DNA of 64,000 bases, from assembly GCA_965249835.1 (NCBI GenBank), contig CBDFMY010000002.1, positions 62,001-126,000 on the forward strand, read 5' to 3'. The stretch comes from JAHRAW01 sp965249835. Its GTDB lineage: Bacteria; Pseudomonadota; Gammaproteobacteria; Arenicellales; Poriferihabitantaceae. The position numbers were made by a program, and so were the translations under genes. Position 1 is the first letter of the stretch; each line of letters starts with the position of its first letter. Below are positions 1 to 9,477 of this stretch, piece by piece. The notes under the pieces were generated by a model. That model saw nothing but the letters and a program-made list of their open reading frames with translations. It did no database searches and was not told the DNA's origin.

Positions 1-774
1 CGAGCCGCCGTAGGTATCTACGATAATTTTGCGCCCGGTCAAACCGCAATCGGCGGCCGGCCCGCCAATCACAAACCGCCCGGTGGGGTTGACCAGAAAA
101 CGGGTGTCTCTGGTAATCATTTCGGCCGGCAGCACTGGCTTGATTACTTGTTCGATGATCGCCTCGGACAACTCACCGTGTTCAATGCCATCGTCATGTT
201 GCGTAGACAACACCACGGTGTCGACACTGTGCGCCTTGCCATCCTCATAACGCACCGTCACCTGCGATTTGGCATCCGGACGCAACCACGCAAGTTTGCC
301 GGCTTTGCGCACTTCGGCTTGCTTCGCCATCAGACGATGCGCGTAGGTAATCGGGAACGGCATCAACACATCGGTCTCGTTGCAAGCGTAACCGAACATC
401 AAACCCTGATCGCCGGCGCCTTGATCGAGATCCATCCCCTGCCCTTCGTCCACCCCTTGCGCGATGTCCGGCGACTGTTTGTCGAGCGACACGAGTACCG
501 CGCAACTTTGCGCGTCAAAACCCATCGCCGACGAGTTGTAACCAATCTCGTTGATGGTGCGCCGCGCCACTTCTTGAAAATCCACCGTGGCGTTTGAAGT
601 AATCTCGCCGGCAATCATCACCATGCCGGTGGTGATTAAAGTCTCGCAAGCAACTCGCGACTTCGTGTCTTGCGCCAACAGCGCATCCAGCACGGCATCG
701 GAAATTTGATCTGCGACCTTGTCGGGGTGTCCTTCCGAAACCGATTCGGAAGTGAATAAAAATGAGTTTGACAT
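1..774 (-). CDS. metK: S-adenosylmethionine synthetase, N-terminal part (cut by window edge)
   Basis: Methionine adenosyltransferase makes S-adenosylmethionine from methionine and ATP in the cytoplasm. Reading the minus strand from the ATG at 774 gives MSNSFLFTSESVSEGHPDKV, the conserved MetK N-terminus with the ATP-site SEGHPDK motif. Further on come GAGDQGLMFGYA and NPTGRFVIGGPAADCGLTGR, both hallmarks of the family. About 258 codons lie in the window, and the C-terminal third runs off its left edge. No clear Shine-Dalgarno lies before the ATG. The gene is divergent from argB and is preceded by a leader of about 85 nt that can form a hairpin. The identification is secure from several family blocks. 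Confidence 0.96.
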   Translation of the reverse strand, partial: MSNSFLFTSESVSEGHPDKVADQISDAVLDALLAQDTKSRVACETLITTGMVMIAGEITSNATVDFQEVARRTINEIGYNSSAMGFDAQSCAVLVSLDKQSPDIAQGVDEGQGMDLDQGAGDQGLMFGYACNETDVLMPFPITYAHRLMAKQAEVRKAGKLAWLRPDAKSQVTVRYEDGKAHSVDTVVLSTQHDDGIEHGELSEAIIEQVIKPVLPAEMITRDTRFLVNPTGRFVIGGPAADCGLTGRKIIVDTYGGS

Positions 775-858
775 TATGATGTGGTGTGATGTTTGAAGTG
801 AAAGAACGCTAACTTCGGTAATCGCCAGGCCCTCGGGCCGGCTTCTCATGCGATCAGG
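775..858 (-). promoter_or_regulatory. metK 5' leader with strong hairpin
   Basis: Between the likely metK transcription start and its ATG lies a leader of about 85 nt. On the minus strand it contains GCCGGCCCGAGGGCCTGGC, which folds as a GC stem with one bulge, flanked by TGATCGC and GCGATTA that can also pair. Leaders of this length in front of metK are sometimes SAM- or SAH-responsive, but I do not recognise the core of any known SAM or SAH riboswitch here. It may equally be a plain structured 5' UTR. Confidence 0.3.
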
Positions 859-865
859 CGGGCGC

Positions 866-874
866 ATCATAGCA
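866..874 (-). promoter_or_regulatory. extended -10 promoter element for metK
   Basis: The minus strand reads TGCTATGAT, an extended -10 (TGN plus TATGAT), about 92 bases upstream of the metK ATG. A good -35 hexamer is missing, which fits an extended -10 promoter. It sits beside the oppositely oriented argB promoter. Confidence 0.45.
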
Positions 875-876
875 CA

Positions 877-905
877 TTGAAGCAGGTCGCAGATTCGGTT
901 AGAAT
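877..905 (+). promoter_or_regulatory. sigma-70-type promoter for argB
   Basis: TTGAAG and TAGAAT are separated by exactly 17 bases, and the TAGAAT ends 41 bases before the argB ATG. This is a good match to a housekeeping promoter. It overlaps the divergent metK promoter region, so the two transcripts may compete. Confidence 0.6.
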
Positions 906-946
906 CGCACCCGCTTCCGACCCGTTGCCAATGCCCTTCACTAGTC

Positions 947-1849
947 ATGACCACCGCACCCAGCCGCCCCGCCGACTCGCACCAGACCGCTCGTATTTTG
1001 ACCGAGGCGCTGCCTTACATCCGTCGCTATCAGGGCAAGACCATCGTCATTAAATACGGCGGCAATGCCATGGGCGACGATGCGCTGAAAAACAGTTTCG
1101 CCCACGATGTCATCCTCATGAAACTGGTCGGAATGAACCCGGTGGTGGTGCACGGCGGCAGCCCGCAGATTAGCCGGGCGCTCAAGAAAATCGGCAAGGA
1201 ATCCACCTTCATCGATGGCATGCGCGTTACCGATTCGGAGACCATGGATGTAGTGGAAATGGTGCTGGGCGGACAGGTCAACAAAGACATTGTGCATCTA
1301 ATCAATTCGTTCGGCGGCCACGCGGTGGGCTTGAGCGGCAAGGACGGTAATTTGATTCGCGCGCGCAAACTGAATGTGCGCAAAGGCGACCCGTTGCTTG
1401 AGCGCTCGGAAATTATCGACTACGGCCATGTCGGCGAGGTCGAATCGATCGACCCCACGGTAGTGCAATTGTTGGAAAGCCGTGCGTTCATTCCGGTCAT
1501 CGCGCCCATCGGCGTGGGTGCGGACGGACAAACCTACAACATCAACGCCGACCTGGTCGCCGGCAAAATGGCGATCACCCTGGGCGCGGAAAAACTTATT
1601 TTGCTAACCAACACCCCCGGCGTGCTCGATAAAAAAGGCGCGTTGATGGCAGACCTGAATGCCGATGCCATTGCACCATTGGTGCGTGATGGCGTGATCG
1701 ACGGCGGCATGATGCCGAAGGTGAATTGCGCATTGGATGCGGTGCAAGGCGGGGTGCATAGCGCGCTGATTCTTGACGGCCGAGTCGAGCACGCGCTGTT
1801 GCTTGAGTTATTTACCGATGCCGGCGTTGGCACGCAGATTAAAGTTTGA
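947..1849 (+). CDS. argB: N-acetylglutamate kinase
   Basis: ArgB phosphorylates N-acetylglutamate with ATP, the second step of arginine synthesis in the cytoplasm. The 300-residue product has the amino-acid kinase fold signatures: IVIKYGGNAMG near residue 30 (phosphate-binding lysine), VVVHGGSPQI near 65, and the C-terminal DGGMMPKV block near 250. Length matches the family (about 295-300). The ATG at 947 follows a good promoter, although no strong ribosome site is visible. It converges on argD, the gene for a later step of the same pathway, and the two share a terminator. Confidence 0.97.
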   Translation: MTTAPSRPADSHQTARILTEALPYIRRYQGKTIVIKYGGNAMGDDALKNSFAHDVILMKLVGMNPVVVHGGSPQISRALKKIGKESTFIDGMRVTDSETMDVVEMVLGGQVNKDIVHLINSFGGHAVGLSGKDGNLIRARKLNVRKGDPLLERSEIIDYGHVGEVESIDPTVVQLLESRAFIPVIAPIGVGADGQTYNINADLVAGKMAITLGAEKLILLTNTPGVLDKKGALMADLNADAIAPLVRDGVIDGGMMPKVNCALDAVQGGVHSALILDGRVEHALLLELFTDAGVGTQIKV

Positions 1850-1861
1850 TTGCATATTTAC

Positions 1862-1911
1862 GTGTTTCAAACAAATAGCGTAGCGATCTTGCTCCGCTAC
1901 GAAACACTTTT
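1862..1911. terminator. bidirectional terminator between argB and argD
   Basis: GTGTTTC (1862-1868) pairs with GAAACAC (1901-1907), and inside it GTAGCG (1880-1885) pairs with CGCTAC (1895-1900). A TTTT tract follows on the plus strand. It lies between convergent genes and overlaps the argD stop codon, so it probably ends both transcripts. Confidence 0.6.
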
Positions 1912-3174
1912 ATCTTCATTCATCATCTCGACAATTCCCGCTTCCAGCAATTTCAGTCCTTCGGAAATTTCCTGCTCGGTGATAATCAGCGGCGGCGCCA
2001 GTCGCAACACATTAGGACCCGCGACCAATGTCAGCAAGCCGTGTCGGACGCAGGCGATGATAATGTCGCGGGCGCGGTCAATCCAGGGTTCGCGCATCTC
2101 GCAGCCGAGCAACAACCCGGCGCCGCGAATATCCGCGAACACCGAATATTTTTTATTGATCGCGTTCAAGCCGGCAATCATCTGACGGCTTTTGTTTTCA
2201 ACGCCGCGCAACAATGTCGGCGTGTTGACGATGTCCAGCACCGTATTCGCCACCGCGCACGCCAGCGGATTGCCGCCGAAGGTGCTGCCGTGAGTGCCAA
2301 CGGAAAAACTTTGCGCGATAACTTCGGTGGTCAGCATCGCGCCGATGGGGAAACCGCCGGCAAGACCTTTGGCGGTGGTCAAAATGTCGGGAACGATGCC
2401 GAGTTTTTGATACGCGTATAATTTTCCCGAACGCCCGACACCGGTTTGGATTTCATCCAGAATCATCAGCGCGCCGTGGCGGTCGCAACCTTCACGGATG
2501 GCGTGCATGAATTGTTTGGTCGCCGGTGTCACGCCGCCCTCGCCTTGAATCGGTTCGACCATCACCGCGCACACCGCATCGCCGTGTTGCGCAAAATAAT
2601 TTTGCAACGCCGCGACATCGTTGAACGGCAGATGCACGATGCCGCCGGGCTTCGGACCAAAGCCATCGCTGTATTTCGGTTGCCCGCCAACGCACACGGT
2701 AAAGAAAGTGCGCCCGTGAAAAGAATTATCAAAGGCGATGATTCGGATTTTGTCCGAGCCATTCTGGTCGTGTGCATAACGGCGCGCCAACTTCAACGCG
2801 GCTTCATTGACTTCGGCCCCGGAGTTGGCAAAAAACACGCGCTCGGCGAAAGTGATGCCGCACAACCGTTGCGCCAGTTTGATGGCCGGCTGGTTGGCAA
2901 GCAGGTTACTGACATGCCAGAGTTTGTCGGCTTGTTCGCGCAATGCCTTGCGAAGTTGCGGGTGCGCGTGGCCAAGTACGCTGACCGCGACTCCTGCGGC
3001 GAAATCCAGATACGCATTGCCATCGGCATCCCAAACACGCGAGCCTTCGCCACGCACCGGTAGCATAGACATCGGCGCGTAGTTGGGCGTCATCACCCGG
3101 TCATACAACGCCCGGGTGGCTTGGGTGTCCGGCATAACTTTGCTTTTGCTGACTTTTGCAGAGGCGCACGCCAT
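1897..3174 (-). CDS. argD: acetylornithine aminotransferase
   Basis: A class III pyridoxal-phosphate aminotransferase that converts N-acetylglutamate semialdehyde to N-acetylornithine in arginine synthesis. Visible blocks are SGAEVNEAALKLAR, NSFHGRTFFT, EPIQGEGGV, MILDEIQTGVGRSG and the PLP-lysine motif TTAKGLAGGFPIGA. At 425 residues it is slightly longer than usual (about 400), because the ATG at 3174 adds a charged N-terminal stretch. The internal ATG at 3135 (MPDTQATRALYDR) fits the family start better. The gene converges with argB. Related class III enzymes (ornithine or succinylornithine aminotransferase) are alternatives, but the argB context favours argD. Confidence 0.93.
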   Translation of the reverse strand: MACASAKVSKSKVMPDTQATRALYDRVMTPNYAPMSMLPVRGEGSRVWDADGNAYLDFAAGVAVSVLGHAHPQLRKALREQADKLWHVSNLLANQPAIKLAQRLCGITFAERVFFANSGAEVNEAALKLARRYAHDQNGSDKIRIIAFDNSFHGRTFFTVCVGGQPKYSDGFGPKPGGIVHLPFNDVAALQNYFAQHGDAVCAVMVEPIQGEGGVTPATKQFMHAIREGCDRHGALMILDEIQTGVGRSGKLYAYQKLGIVPDILTTAKGLAGGFPIGAMLTTEVIAQSFSVGTHGSTFGGNPLACAVANTVLDIVNTPTLLRGVENKSRQMIAGLNAINKKYSVFADIRGAGLLLGCEMREPWIDRARDIIIACVRHGLLTLVAGPNVLRLAPPLIITEQEISEGLKLLEAGIVEMMNEDKSVS

Positions 3175-3322
3175 AATAAAATCCTGAAACTGAAATCAAT
3201 GAATAATAATCTTCTGATAGGTGTGGCATTTTACTCCCATTGATAGGAAAATATCACCGCCAATTTTTATCATCTTACCTTTCACCGCCCGGTATCTTTG
3301 CCGGCAACCAAGAGAATCAATT

Positions 3323-4981
3323 ATGTCCGGCGAAACTTCACCCGAACGTGAATCCATGGAAGTCGATGTAGTCATCGTCGGCGCCGGTCCGGCCGGCTTG
3401 TCCACGGCATGTCGATTGATGCAACTCGCGCAACAACAACAGCGCGAAATGAATGTGGTGGTATTGGAAAAAGGCTCGGAAGTCGGCGCGCATATTTTGT
3501 CCGGCGCAATCTTCGAACCGCGTGCGTTGAACGAATTGTTTCCCGACTGGAAAGAACGCGGCGCACCACTCGAAACCAGTGTGTCAAAAGACCAGGTGCA
3601 TCTGTTTCGCAACAGCGAAAAAAGCATTCGCGTGCCACATTGGACGGTACCGAAACCGATGCGCAACGACGGCAACCACATCATCAGTCTGGGTGATTTG
3701 TGTCGCTGGCTCGGCCAGCAAGCCGAAACACTCGGCGTGGAAATTTTTCCGGGATTCCCCGCCAGCGAAGTTTTGTTTCACGAAGACGGCAGCATCAAAG
3801 GCGTGGCAACCGGCGAGATGGGACGCGGCGCCGACCGCGAGTGCAAGTCGTCATTCGAACCCGGCATGGAACTGCATGCGCACGTTACGATTTTCGCCGA
3901 AGGCTGTCGCGGTCATCTCGGCAAACAGTTGATCGAAAAATTCCAACTGGATGAGATGAGTCAGACGCAACACTACGGCATCGGCATCAAAGAATTATGG
4001 CGCATTGACTCGAGCAAACACGAACCGGGGCTGGTAGTGCACGGCGCCGGCTGGCCATTGTCGGAAAACGGCGCATCCGGCGGATCGTTTCTCTATCACC
4101 TCGGCGATGATCTGGTGTCGTTGGGATTGATCACCGACTTGTCGTATCGCAACCCGTATCTCAGCCCGTTCGATGAATTGCAACGACTGAAACATCATCC
4201 GGTATTTCGCCAATACCTGGACGGCGGCGAGCGCATCGCCTACGGCGCACGCGCCATTACCAAAGGCGGATTGAACGCGCTGCCAAAAATGGTATTACCG
4301 AATGGATTATTGATTGGTTGCGATGCCGGCACCTTAAATTTCTCCAAGATTAAAGGCTCGCACACCGCGATGAAGTCCGGCTTGCTGGCCGCGGAAACCG
4401 TGTTTGATGTGATTCACGATGGCGGTAATTTGGAAGATTATCAACGAAGATTTAAACAGTCATGGTTGCATGACGAATTGCATAGTTCACGAAATTTTGG
4501 TGCGGCGTTGCATAAATTCGGCGTGTGGATGGGCGGCGCGTATAACTACCTAGATCAAAATATTTTCAACGGCAAACTGGCGTTCAAACTGACCGACCCG
4601 GTTGCCGACCACGACGCGTTGCAACCGGCGGCGAATTTTCAACCCATCGCCTACCCAAAACCAGACGGCAAACTCAGTTTCGACAAAACTTCCTCGGTCT
4701 ATTTATCCAACACCAACCACGAAGAAGACCAACCAACCCATTTGCAATTGACGCAACCCGACAAAGCGGTGGAAATTAATTTCAACCACTACGCCGGACC
4801 CGAAGCGCGATTCTGTCCGGCTGGCGTGTATGAATTCGTCAACACCGACAGCCAGCCGGCACTGCAAATCAATGCGCAAAATTGCGTGCATTGCAAAACT
4901 TGCGACATCAAAGACCCAACCGGAAATATAAATTGGGTTTCCCCCGAAGGCGGCGGCGGACCGAACTATACGCAAATGTGA
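3323..4981 (+). CDS. electron transfer flavoprotein-ubiquinone oxidoreductase
   Basis: ETF-QO passes electrons from the electron transfer flavoprotein to ubiquinone and is peripheral on the inner membrane. The N-terminus has the FAD dinucleotide-binding motif VDVVIVGAGPAGLSTA. The C-terminus has the 4Fe-4S ferredoxin-like cluster with Cys in RFCPAGVYE and in NCVHCKTCDIKDPT, and ends with the family signature EGGGGPNYTQM. The frame is open from 3221, but the ATG at 3323 (MSGETSPERES) gives a 552-residue protein of typical length and is preceded by an AGAGA stretch. No ETF subunit genes (etfA, etfB) lie nearby. The gene is called etfD or fixC-like in various genomes, so no symbol is assigned. 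Confidence 0.95.
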   Translation: MSGETSPERESMEVDVVIVGAGPAGLSTACRLMQLAQQQQREMNVVVLEKGSEVGAHILSGAIFEPRALNELFPDWKERGAPLETSVSKDQVHLFRNSEKSIRVPHWTVPKPMRNDGNHIISLGDLCRWLGQQAETLGVEIFPGFPASEVLFHEDGSIKGVATGEMGRGADRECKSSFEPGMELHAHVTIFAEGCRGHLGKQLIEKFQLDEMSQTQHYGIGIKELWRIDSSKHEPGLVVHGAGWPLSENGASGGSFLYHLGDDLVSLGLITDLSYRNPYLSPFDELQRLKHHPVFRQYLDGGERIAYGARAITKGGLNALPKMVLPNGLLIGCDAGTLNFSKIKGSHTAMKSGLLAAETVFDVIHDGGNLEDYQRRFKQSWLHDELHSSRNFGAALHKFGVWMGGAYNYLDQNIFNGKLAFKLTDPVADHDALQPAANFQPIAYPKPDGKLSFDKTSSVYLSNTNHEEDQPTHLQLTQPDKAVEINFNHYAGPEARFCPAGVYEFVNTDSQPALQINAQNCVHCKTCDIKDPTGNINWVSPEGGGGPNYTQM

Positions 4982-5020
4982 TACGCCTGCTTTACCTCAT
5001 TCAAAAAACCGAGATTAACG

Positions 5021-5527
5021 ATGATGAAAAATTATTTCGCGTTTGGCTCCAATATGTTTTCCAAGCGACTGTGTGAACGAGTACCGAGCGCAAAGGCAGT
5101 CGGCACCTACACCTTGTCCAAACACGATTTGCGTTTTCATAAACGTAGCAAAAAAGATGGATCAGGGAAATGTGATGCGTATCAAACCGACAACGAAAAC
5201 GATAAGGTCATCGGCAGATTATTCACCATCGACGCTGCCCACGAGTGCCAATTGGATAAAGCAGAAGGCTTGGGCAAGGGTTACGAAAAAAAATGCGTTT
5301 GCCTGGTGGATGAAAACGGTGAAACTGAAGCAGCGTTTGCTTATTTCGCCGTTAGATCTTGCATCGATAACAATCTCAAACCGTATACCTGGTATAAAAA
5401 ACACGTAGTAACCGGTGCGAAGGAAGGCGGATTGCCCGCTGACTACATCAAAAAAATCGAAGCGGTGCCGGCGGACAAAGACCCCGACCACTCCCGTGAA
5501 CAAAAGGAAATGGTGTTGCACGACTGA
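5021..5527 (+). CDS. gamma-glutamylcyclotransferase-like protein (AIG2/GGCT fold)
   Basis: The N-terminus MKNYFAFGSNMFSKRL carries the YFxxGSNM motif that binds the gamma-glutamyl group in the gamma-glutamylcyclotransferase fold. The conserved KAEGLGKGYEKK block follows near residue 85, with the catalytic-type Glu in it. The 168-residue length fits stand-alone members of the family. Substrate cannot be told from sequence. The start may be the ATG at 5021 or the one directly after it. The gene follows the ETF-QO gene on the same strand after 39 bases, so cotranscription is possible. Confidence 0.82.
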   Translation: MMKNYFAFGSNMFSKRLCERVPSAKAVGTYTLSKHDLRFHKRSKKDGSGKCDAYQTDNENDKVIGRLFTIDAAHECQLDKAEGLGKGYEKKCVCLVDENGETEAAFAYFAVRSCIDNNLKPYTWYKKHVVTGAKEGGLPADYIKKIEAVPADKDPDHSREQKEMVLHD

Positions 5528-5639
5528 TTAATTCAACTGCGTTTGTAATCGGTGATGTTTGGCAAGGCCGAACTCCTTTTATCGCGGCTTCGCCGCAAAT
5601 GAGTCTGGCTACGCCGGGCTTTTTTTCTAGTTTACTTTT

Positions 5640-7195
5640 GACGTCTCAACTCGCCTTTGTCCTTTCAATTCACCATTGCCTCCCCAACCCGTCATCCTTG
5701 CCGGCAGGCGGTGTATAGGCTCATTTATTCGCTGACAGTTTTTCTCGGTTACTTTTGGCGTCTCAAAGAAAGTCATACCTTCCGATTCACCATTACCCCC
5801 CAATCCGTCATTGCCCGGCTTGTTCCGGGCAATCCAGTTATTAAACCGTTCGGCTCAGCCGAACTCCTTTTTTCTCGGTTACTTTTGGCGTCTCAAAGAA
5901 AGTCACACCCTCCGATTCACCATTATCCCCCAACCCGTCATCCTCGCCGGCAGGCGGTGTATAGGCTCATTTATTCGCTGACAGTTTTTCTCGGTTACTT
6001 TTGGCGTCTCAAAGAAAGTCATACCTTCCGATTCACCATTACCCCCCAATCCGTCATTGCCCGGCTTGTTCCGGGCAATCCAGTTATTAAACCGTTCGGC
6101 GTAGCCGAACTCCTTTTTTCTCGGTTACTTTTGGCATCTCAAAGAAAGTCACACCCTCCGATTCACCATTATCCCCCAACCCGTCATCCTCGCCGGCAGG
6201 CGGTGTATAGGCTCATTTATTCGCTGACGGTTTTTCTCGGTTACTTTTGGCATCTCAAAGAAAGTCATACCTTCCGATTCACCATTACCCCCCAATCCGT
6301 CATTGCCCGGCTTGTTCCGGGCAATCCAGTTATTAAACCGTTCGGCGTAGCCGAACTCCTTTTTTCTCGGTTACTTTTGGCATCTCAAAGAAAGTCACAC
6401 CCTCCGATTCACCATTATCCCCCAACCCGTCATCCTCGCCGGCAGGCGGTGTATAGGCTCATTTATTCGCTGACGGTTTTTCTCGGTTACTTTTGGCATC
6501 TCAAAGAAAGTCACACCTTCCGATTCACCATTACCCCCCAATCCGTCATTGCCCGGCTTGTTCCGGGCAATCCAGTTATTAAACCGTTCGGCGTAGCCGA
6601 ACTCCTTTTTTCTCGGTTACTTTTGGCATCTCAAAGAAAGTCACACCCTCCGATTCACCATTATCCCCCAACCCGTCATCCTCGCCGGCAGGCGGTGTAT
6701 AGGCTCATTTATTCGCTGACGGTTTTTCTCGGTTACTTTTGGCATCTCAAAGAAAGTCATACCTTCCGATTCACCATTACCCCCCAATCCGTCATTGCCC
6801 GGCTTGTTCCGGGCAATCCAGTTATTAAACCGTTCGGCGTAGCCGAACTCCTTTTTTCTCGGTTACTTTTGGCATCTCAAAGAAAGTCACACCCTCCGAT
6901 TCACCATTATCCCCCAACCCGTCATCCTCGCCGGCAGGCGGTGTATAGGCTCATTTATTCGCTGACAGTTTTTCTCGGTTACTTTTGGCGTCTCAAAGAA
7001 AGTCATACCTTCCGATTCACCATTACCCCCCAATCCGTCATTGCCCGGCTTGTTCCGGGCAATCCAGTTATTAAACCGTTCGGCGTAGCCGAACTCCTTT
7101 TTTCTCGGTTACTTTTGGCATCTCAAAGAAAGTCACACCCTCCGATTCACCATTATCCCCCAACCCGTCATCCTCGCCGGCAGGCGAGAATCTAT
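5640..7195. repeat. tandem 246-bp repeat built from two related half units
   Basis: The anchor gtgtataggctc recurs at 5711, 5957, 6203, 6449, 6695 and 6941, an exact 246-bp period. Each unit holds two related halves that begin CTCGGTTACTTTTGG. One half carries 'CCGTCATCCTCGCCGGCAGG'. The other carries an inverted repeat (TTGCCCGGCTTGTTCCGGGCAA) and 'TTCGGCGTAGCCGAA'. Copies differ at only a few sites. The same half units occur singly elsewhere in the window between genes. An open frame of 535 codons (5657-7264) runs through it only because 246 is divisible by 3. I do not call it a gene, because the same DNA occurs in other frames and strands elsewhere. Confidence 0.93.
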
Positions 7196-7216
7196 TATAG
7201 TTGGCCACTATCCTTA

Positions 7217-7241
7217 CCGGCGGCAAAGCCGCCGGCTTTTT
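7217..7241 (+). terminator. rho-independent terminator upstream of the CRISPR array
   Basis: CCGGCGGC-AAA-GCCGCCGG followed by CTTTTT is a textbook intrinsic terminator on the plus strand. It lies about 80 bases before the first CRISPR repeat and would isolate the array from read-through coming from the repeat region. Confidence 0.65.
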
Positions 7242-7323
7242 GTCCGGCGGAGATGGACTATTAATGCCGTTACGCCGTAGTGTGGCTTAAAGCGCCGGCG
7301 GCTTCGCCGCCGACTCTTCGATC

Positions 7324-9404
7324 GTTGTCCTTGCACTACCTATTCCCCCCTGTATAATTACGCACTCCACCGAACAAATCCAACAGATAGTTGTCCTTGC
7401 ACTACCTATTCCCCCCTGTATAATTTTTCATACTGCGCGGAGACGATGCGCTCCAGTTGTCCTTGCACTACCTATTCCCCCCTGTATAATTCTCCGCTTC
7501 AGACTTAATAAAGGATTCAAAGTTGTCCTTGCACTACCTATTCCCCCCTGTATAATTGCGCTCGACGCGCTCGACGGATGATGTGCTGTTGTCCTTGCAC
7601 TACCTATTCCCCCCTGTATAATTAATCAGAAATCAAACGGCAATCGGTATTAAGTTGTCCTTGCACTACCTATTCCCCCCTGTATAATTAAACCCGCGAG
7701 CGGGCAAATCGGGCGATCAGTTGTCCTTGCACTACCTATTCCCCCCTGTATAATTGTCCAGCCAACCAGATACAAAGACCCGTTAGTTGTCCTTGCACTA
7801 CCTATTCCCCCCTGTATAATTCCAACCATACAAAATCGCCTCGTGCTTTGGTTGTCCTTGCACTACCTATTCCCCCCTGTATAATTTGACGCAAGGCGGT
7901 TTGCCAAGATAGACCAGTTGTCCTTGCACTACCTATTCCCCCCTGTATAATTTGCAGCAGAAATACATGCTGGTGCGCCGCAGTTGTCCTTGCACTACCT
8001 ATTCCCCCCTGTATAATTCTGTCAAAACACGAGGCGCGGGCAATTGAAGTTGTCCTTGCACTACCTATTCCCCCCTGTATAATTACTTGACCGCCGCCGC
8101 CTGATCCTTTTTCAGTTGTCCTTGCACTACCTATTCCCCCCTGTATAATTCGTGGTCGGCGACACCATAGAGAACCAGTAGTTGTCCTTGCACTACCTAT
8201 TCCCCCCTGTATAATTAACACCCGGTCGCGCTCGGCGATGTATCGGGTTGTCCTTGCACTACCTATTCCCCCCTGTATAATTGGCGGCATGCAAAGTGGC
8301 TTCGGCGTTCGGGTTGTCCTTGCACTACCTATTCCCCCCTGTATAATTTAAAGCGCGCCAGTTGGATTACAACTGACGGTTGTCCTTGCACTACCTATTC
8401 CCCCCTGTATAATTGCTGGGAACATGGGAAGGATCAGTCGCGGAGTTGTCCTTGCACTACCTATTCCCCCCTGTATAATTTGCATTCAATATCCGAACGC
8501 CGCCGGGTAAGTTGTCCTTGCACTACCTATTCCCCCCTGTATAATTCGCGCCGACTACTACCGCCGCGCAACTCCAGTTGTCCTTGCACTACCTATTCCC
8601 CCCTGTATAATTTGCAGGCGATAGCCTGGAAATCGATTTTGAGTTGTCCTTGCACTACCTATTCCCCCCTGTATAATTGGTAACACCAACCGGCGCTATT
8701 GACGACACGTTGTCCTTGCACTACCTATTCCCCCCTGTATAATTGGGCCGCAGTGCGTCCACGCTTGTACTCCAGTTGTCCTTGCACTACCTATTCCCCC
8801 CTGTATAATTAAGTTAACTATGATGCGGCTCTGGTTATGAGTTGTCCTTGCACTACCTATTCCCCCCTGTATAATTCAAATCTAGTAGTTCCACCGATCG
8901 TAAAAAGTTGTCCTTGCACTACCTATTCCCCCCTGTATAATTGTTTCCCACCGTGACCACAAGGGATTTGCAGTTGTCCTTGCACTACCTATTCCCCCCT
9001 GTATAATTGCTGGTGCTGGATGATGCGACTCGCATGTTGTTGTCCTTGCACTACCTATTCCCCCCTGTATAATTGAAACCAGCCAGCATCAAGATAATTG
9101 CAAAGTTGTCCTTGCACTACCTATTCCCCCCTGTATAATTTCTCCGGCTTCACGCCGCCGGATGACGAAAGTTGTCCTTGCACTACCTATTCCCCCCTGT
9201 ATAATTTTATTGAATCCGAACCGCCTAATGCTTGCCGTTGTCCTTGCACTACCTATTCCCCCCTGTATAATTGATAATCCTGGTCGGTGCATATGCCCAC
9301 AGGTTGTCCTTGCACTACCTATTCCCCCCTGTATAATTCTATCTGAGGTGCGTGCGCAAGTAATGCAAGTTGTCCTTGCACTACCTATTCCCCCCTGTAT
9401 AATT
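7324..9404 (+). CRISPR. type II-C CRISPR array, 32 repeats and 31 spacers
   Basis: A 36-bp repeat starts GTTGTCCTTGCACTACC and ends CCCCCCTGTATAATT. It recurs every 66 bp, from 7324 to the last copy at 9369-9404. All copies read as identical. Spacers are 30 nt, except the one at 7822-7850, which is 29 nt. The GTTGT start is the usual direct orientation for type II-C repeats, so crRNAs read on the plus strand. Each repeat contains TTGCAC, 16 bases, then TATAAT, which is a complete promoter firing into the following spacer. This resembles the repeat-embedded promoters known from Neisseria meningitidis. The array faces the cas operon tail to tail, 62 bp from the cas2 stop. Confidence 0.98.
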
Positions 9405-9420
9405 AAGGGTTGTGTAACCT

Positions 9421-9477
9421 GTTGTTTCCAGCAGAGTTTTCTTCAAAAAGAACGAGGAAAACTCTGCTAAAACAACC
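9421..9477. terminator. long stem-loop between CRISPR array and cas2 end
   Basis: AGCAGAGTTTTC (9430-9441) pairs perfectly with GAAAACTCTGCT (9457-9468). The outer arms GTTGTTT (9421-9427) and AAACAAC (9471-9477) extend the stem. It covers the cas2 stop codon and ends about 70 bases after the last repeat. It has no strong T tract, so whether it terminates transcription or marks the array boundary is open. Confidence 0.45.

Noticed and set aside
775..858. Known SAM or SAH riboswitch in front of metK
   Set aside because: The conserved cores of the classes I know are not present; only a generic hairpin is seen, so it is listed as a leader.
5657..7264. 535-codon open frame on the plus strand
   Set aside because: It consists wholly of dispersed intergenic repeats that appear elsewhere in other frames and strands; the frame is open because the 246-bp unit is divisible by three.
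7802..9470. Open frames with repeating IIQGGIGSARTT or VVLALPIPPCII peptides
   Set aside because: These are translations of the CRISPR array (36-bp repeat plus 30-nt spacer, 66 bp in total, divisible by three).
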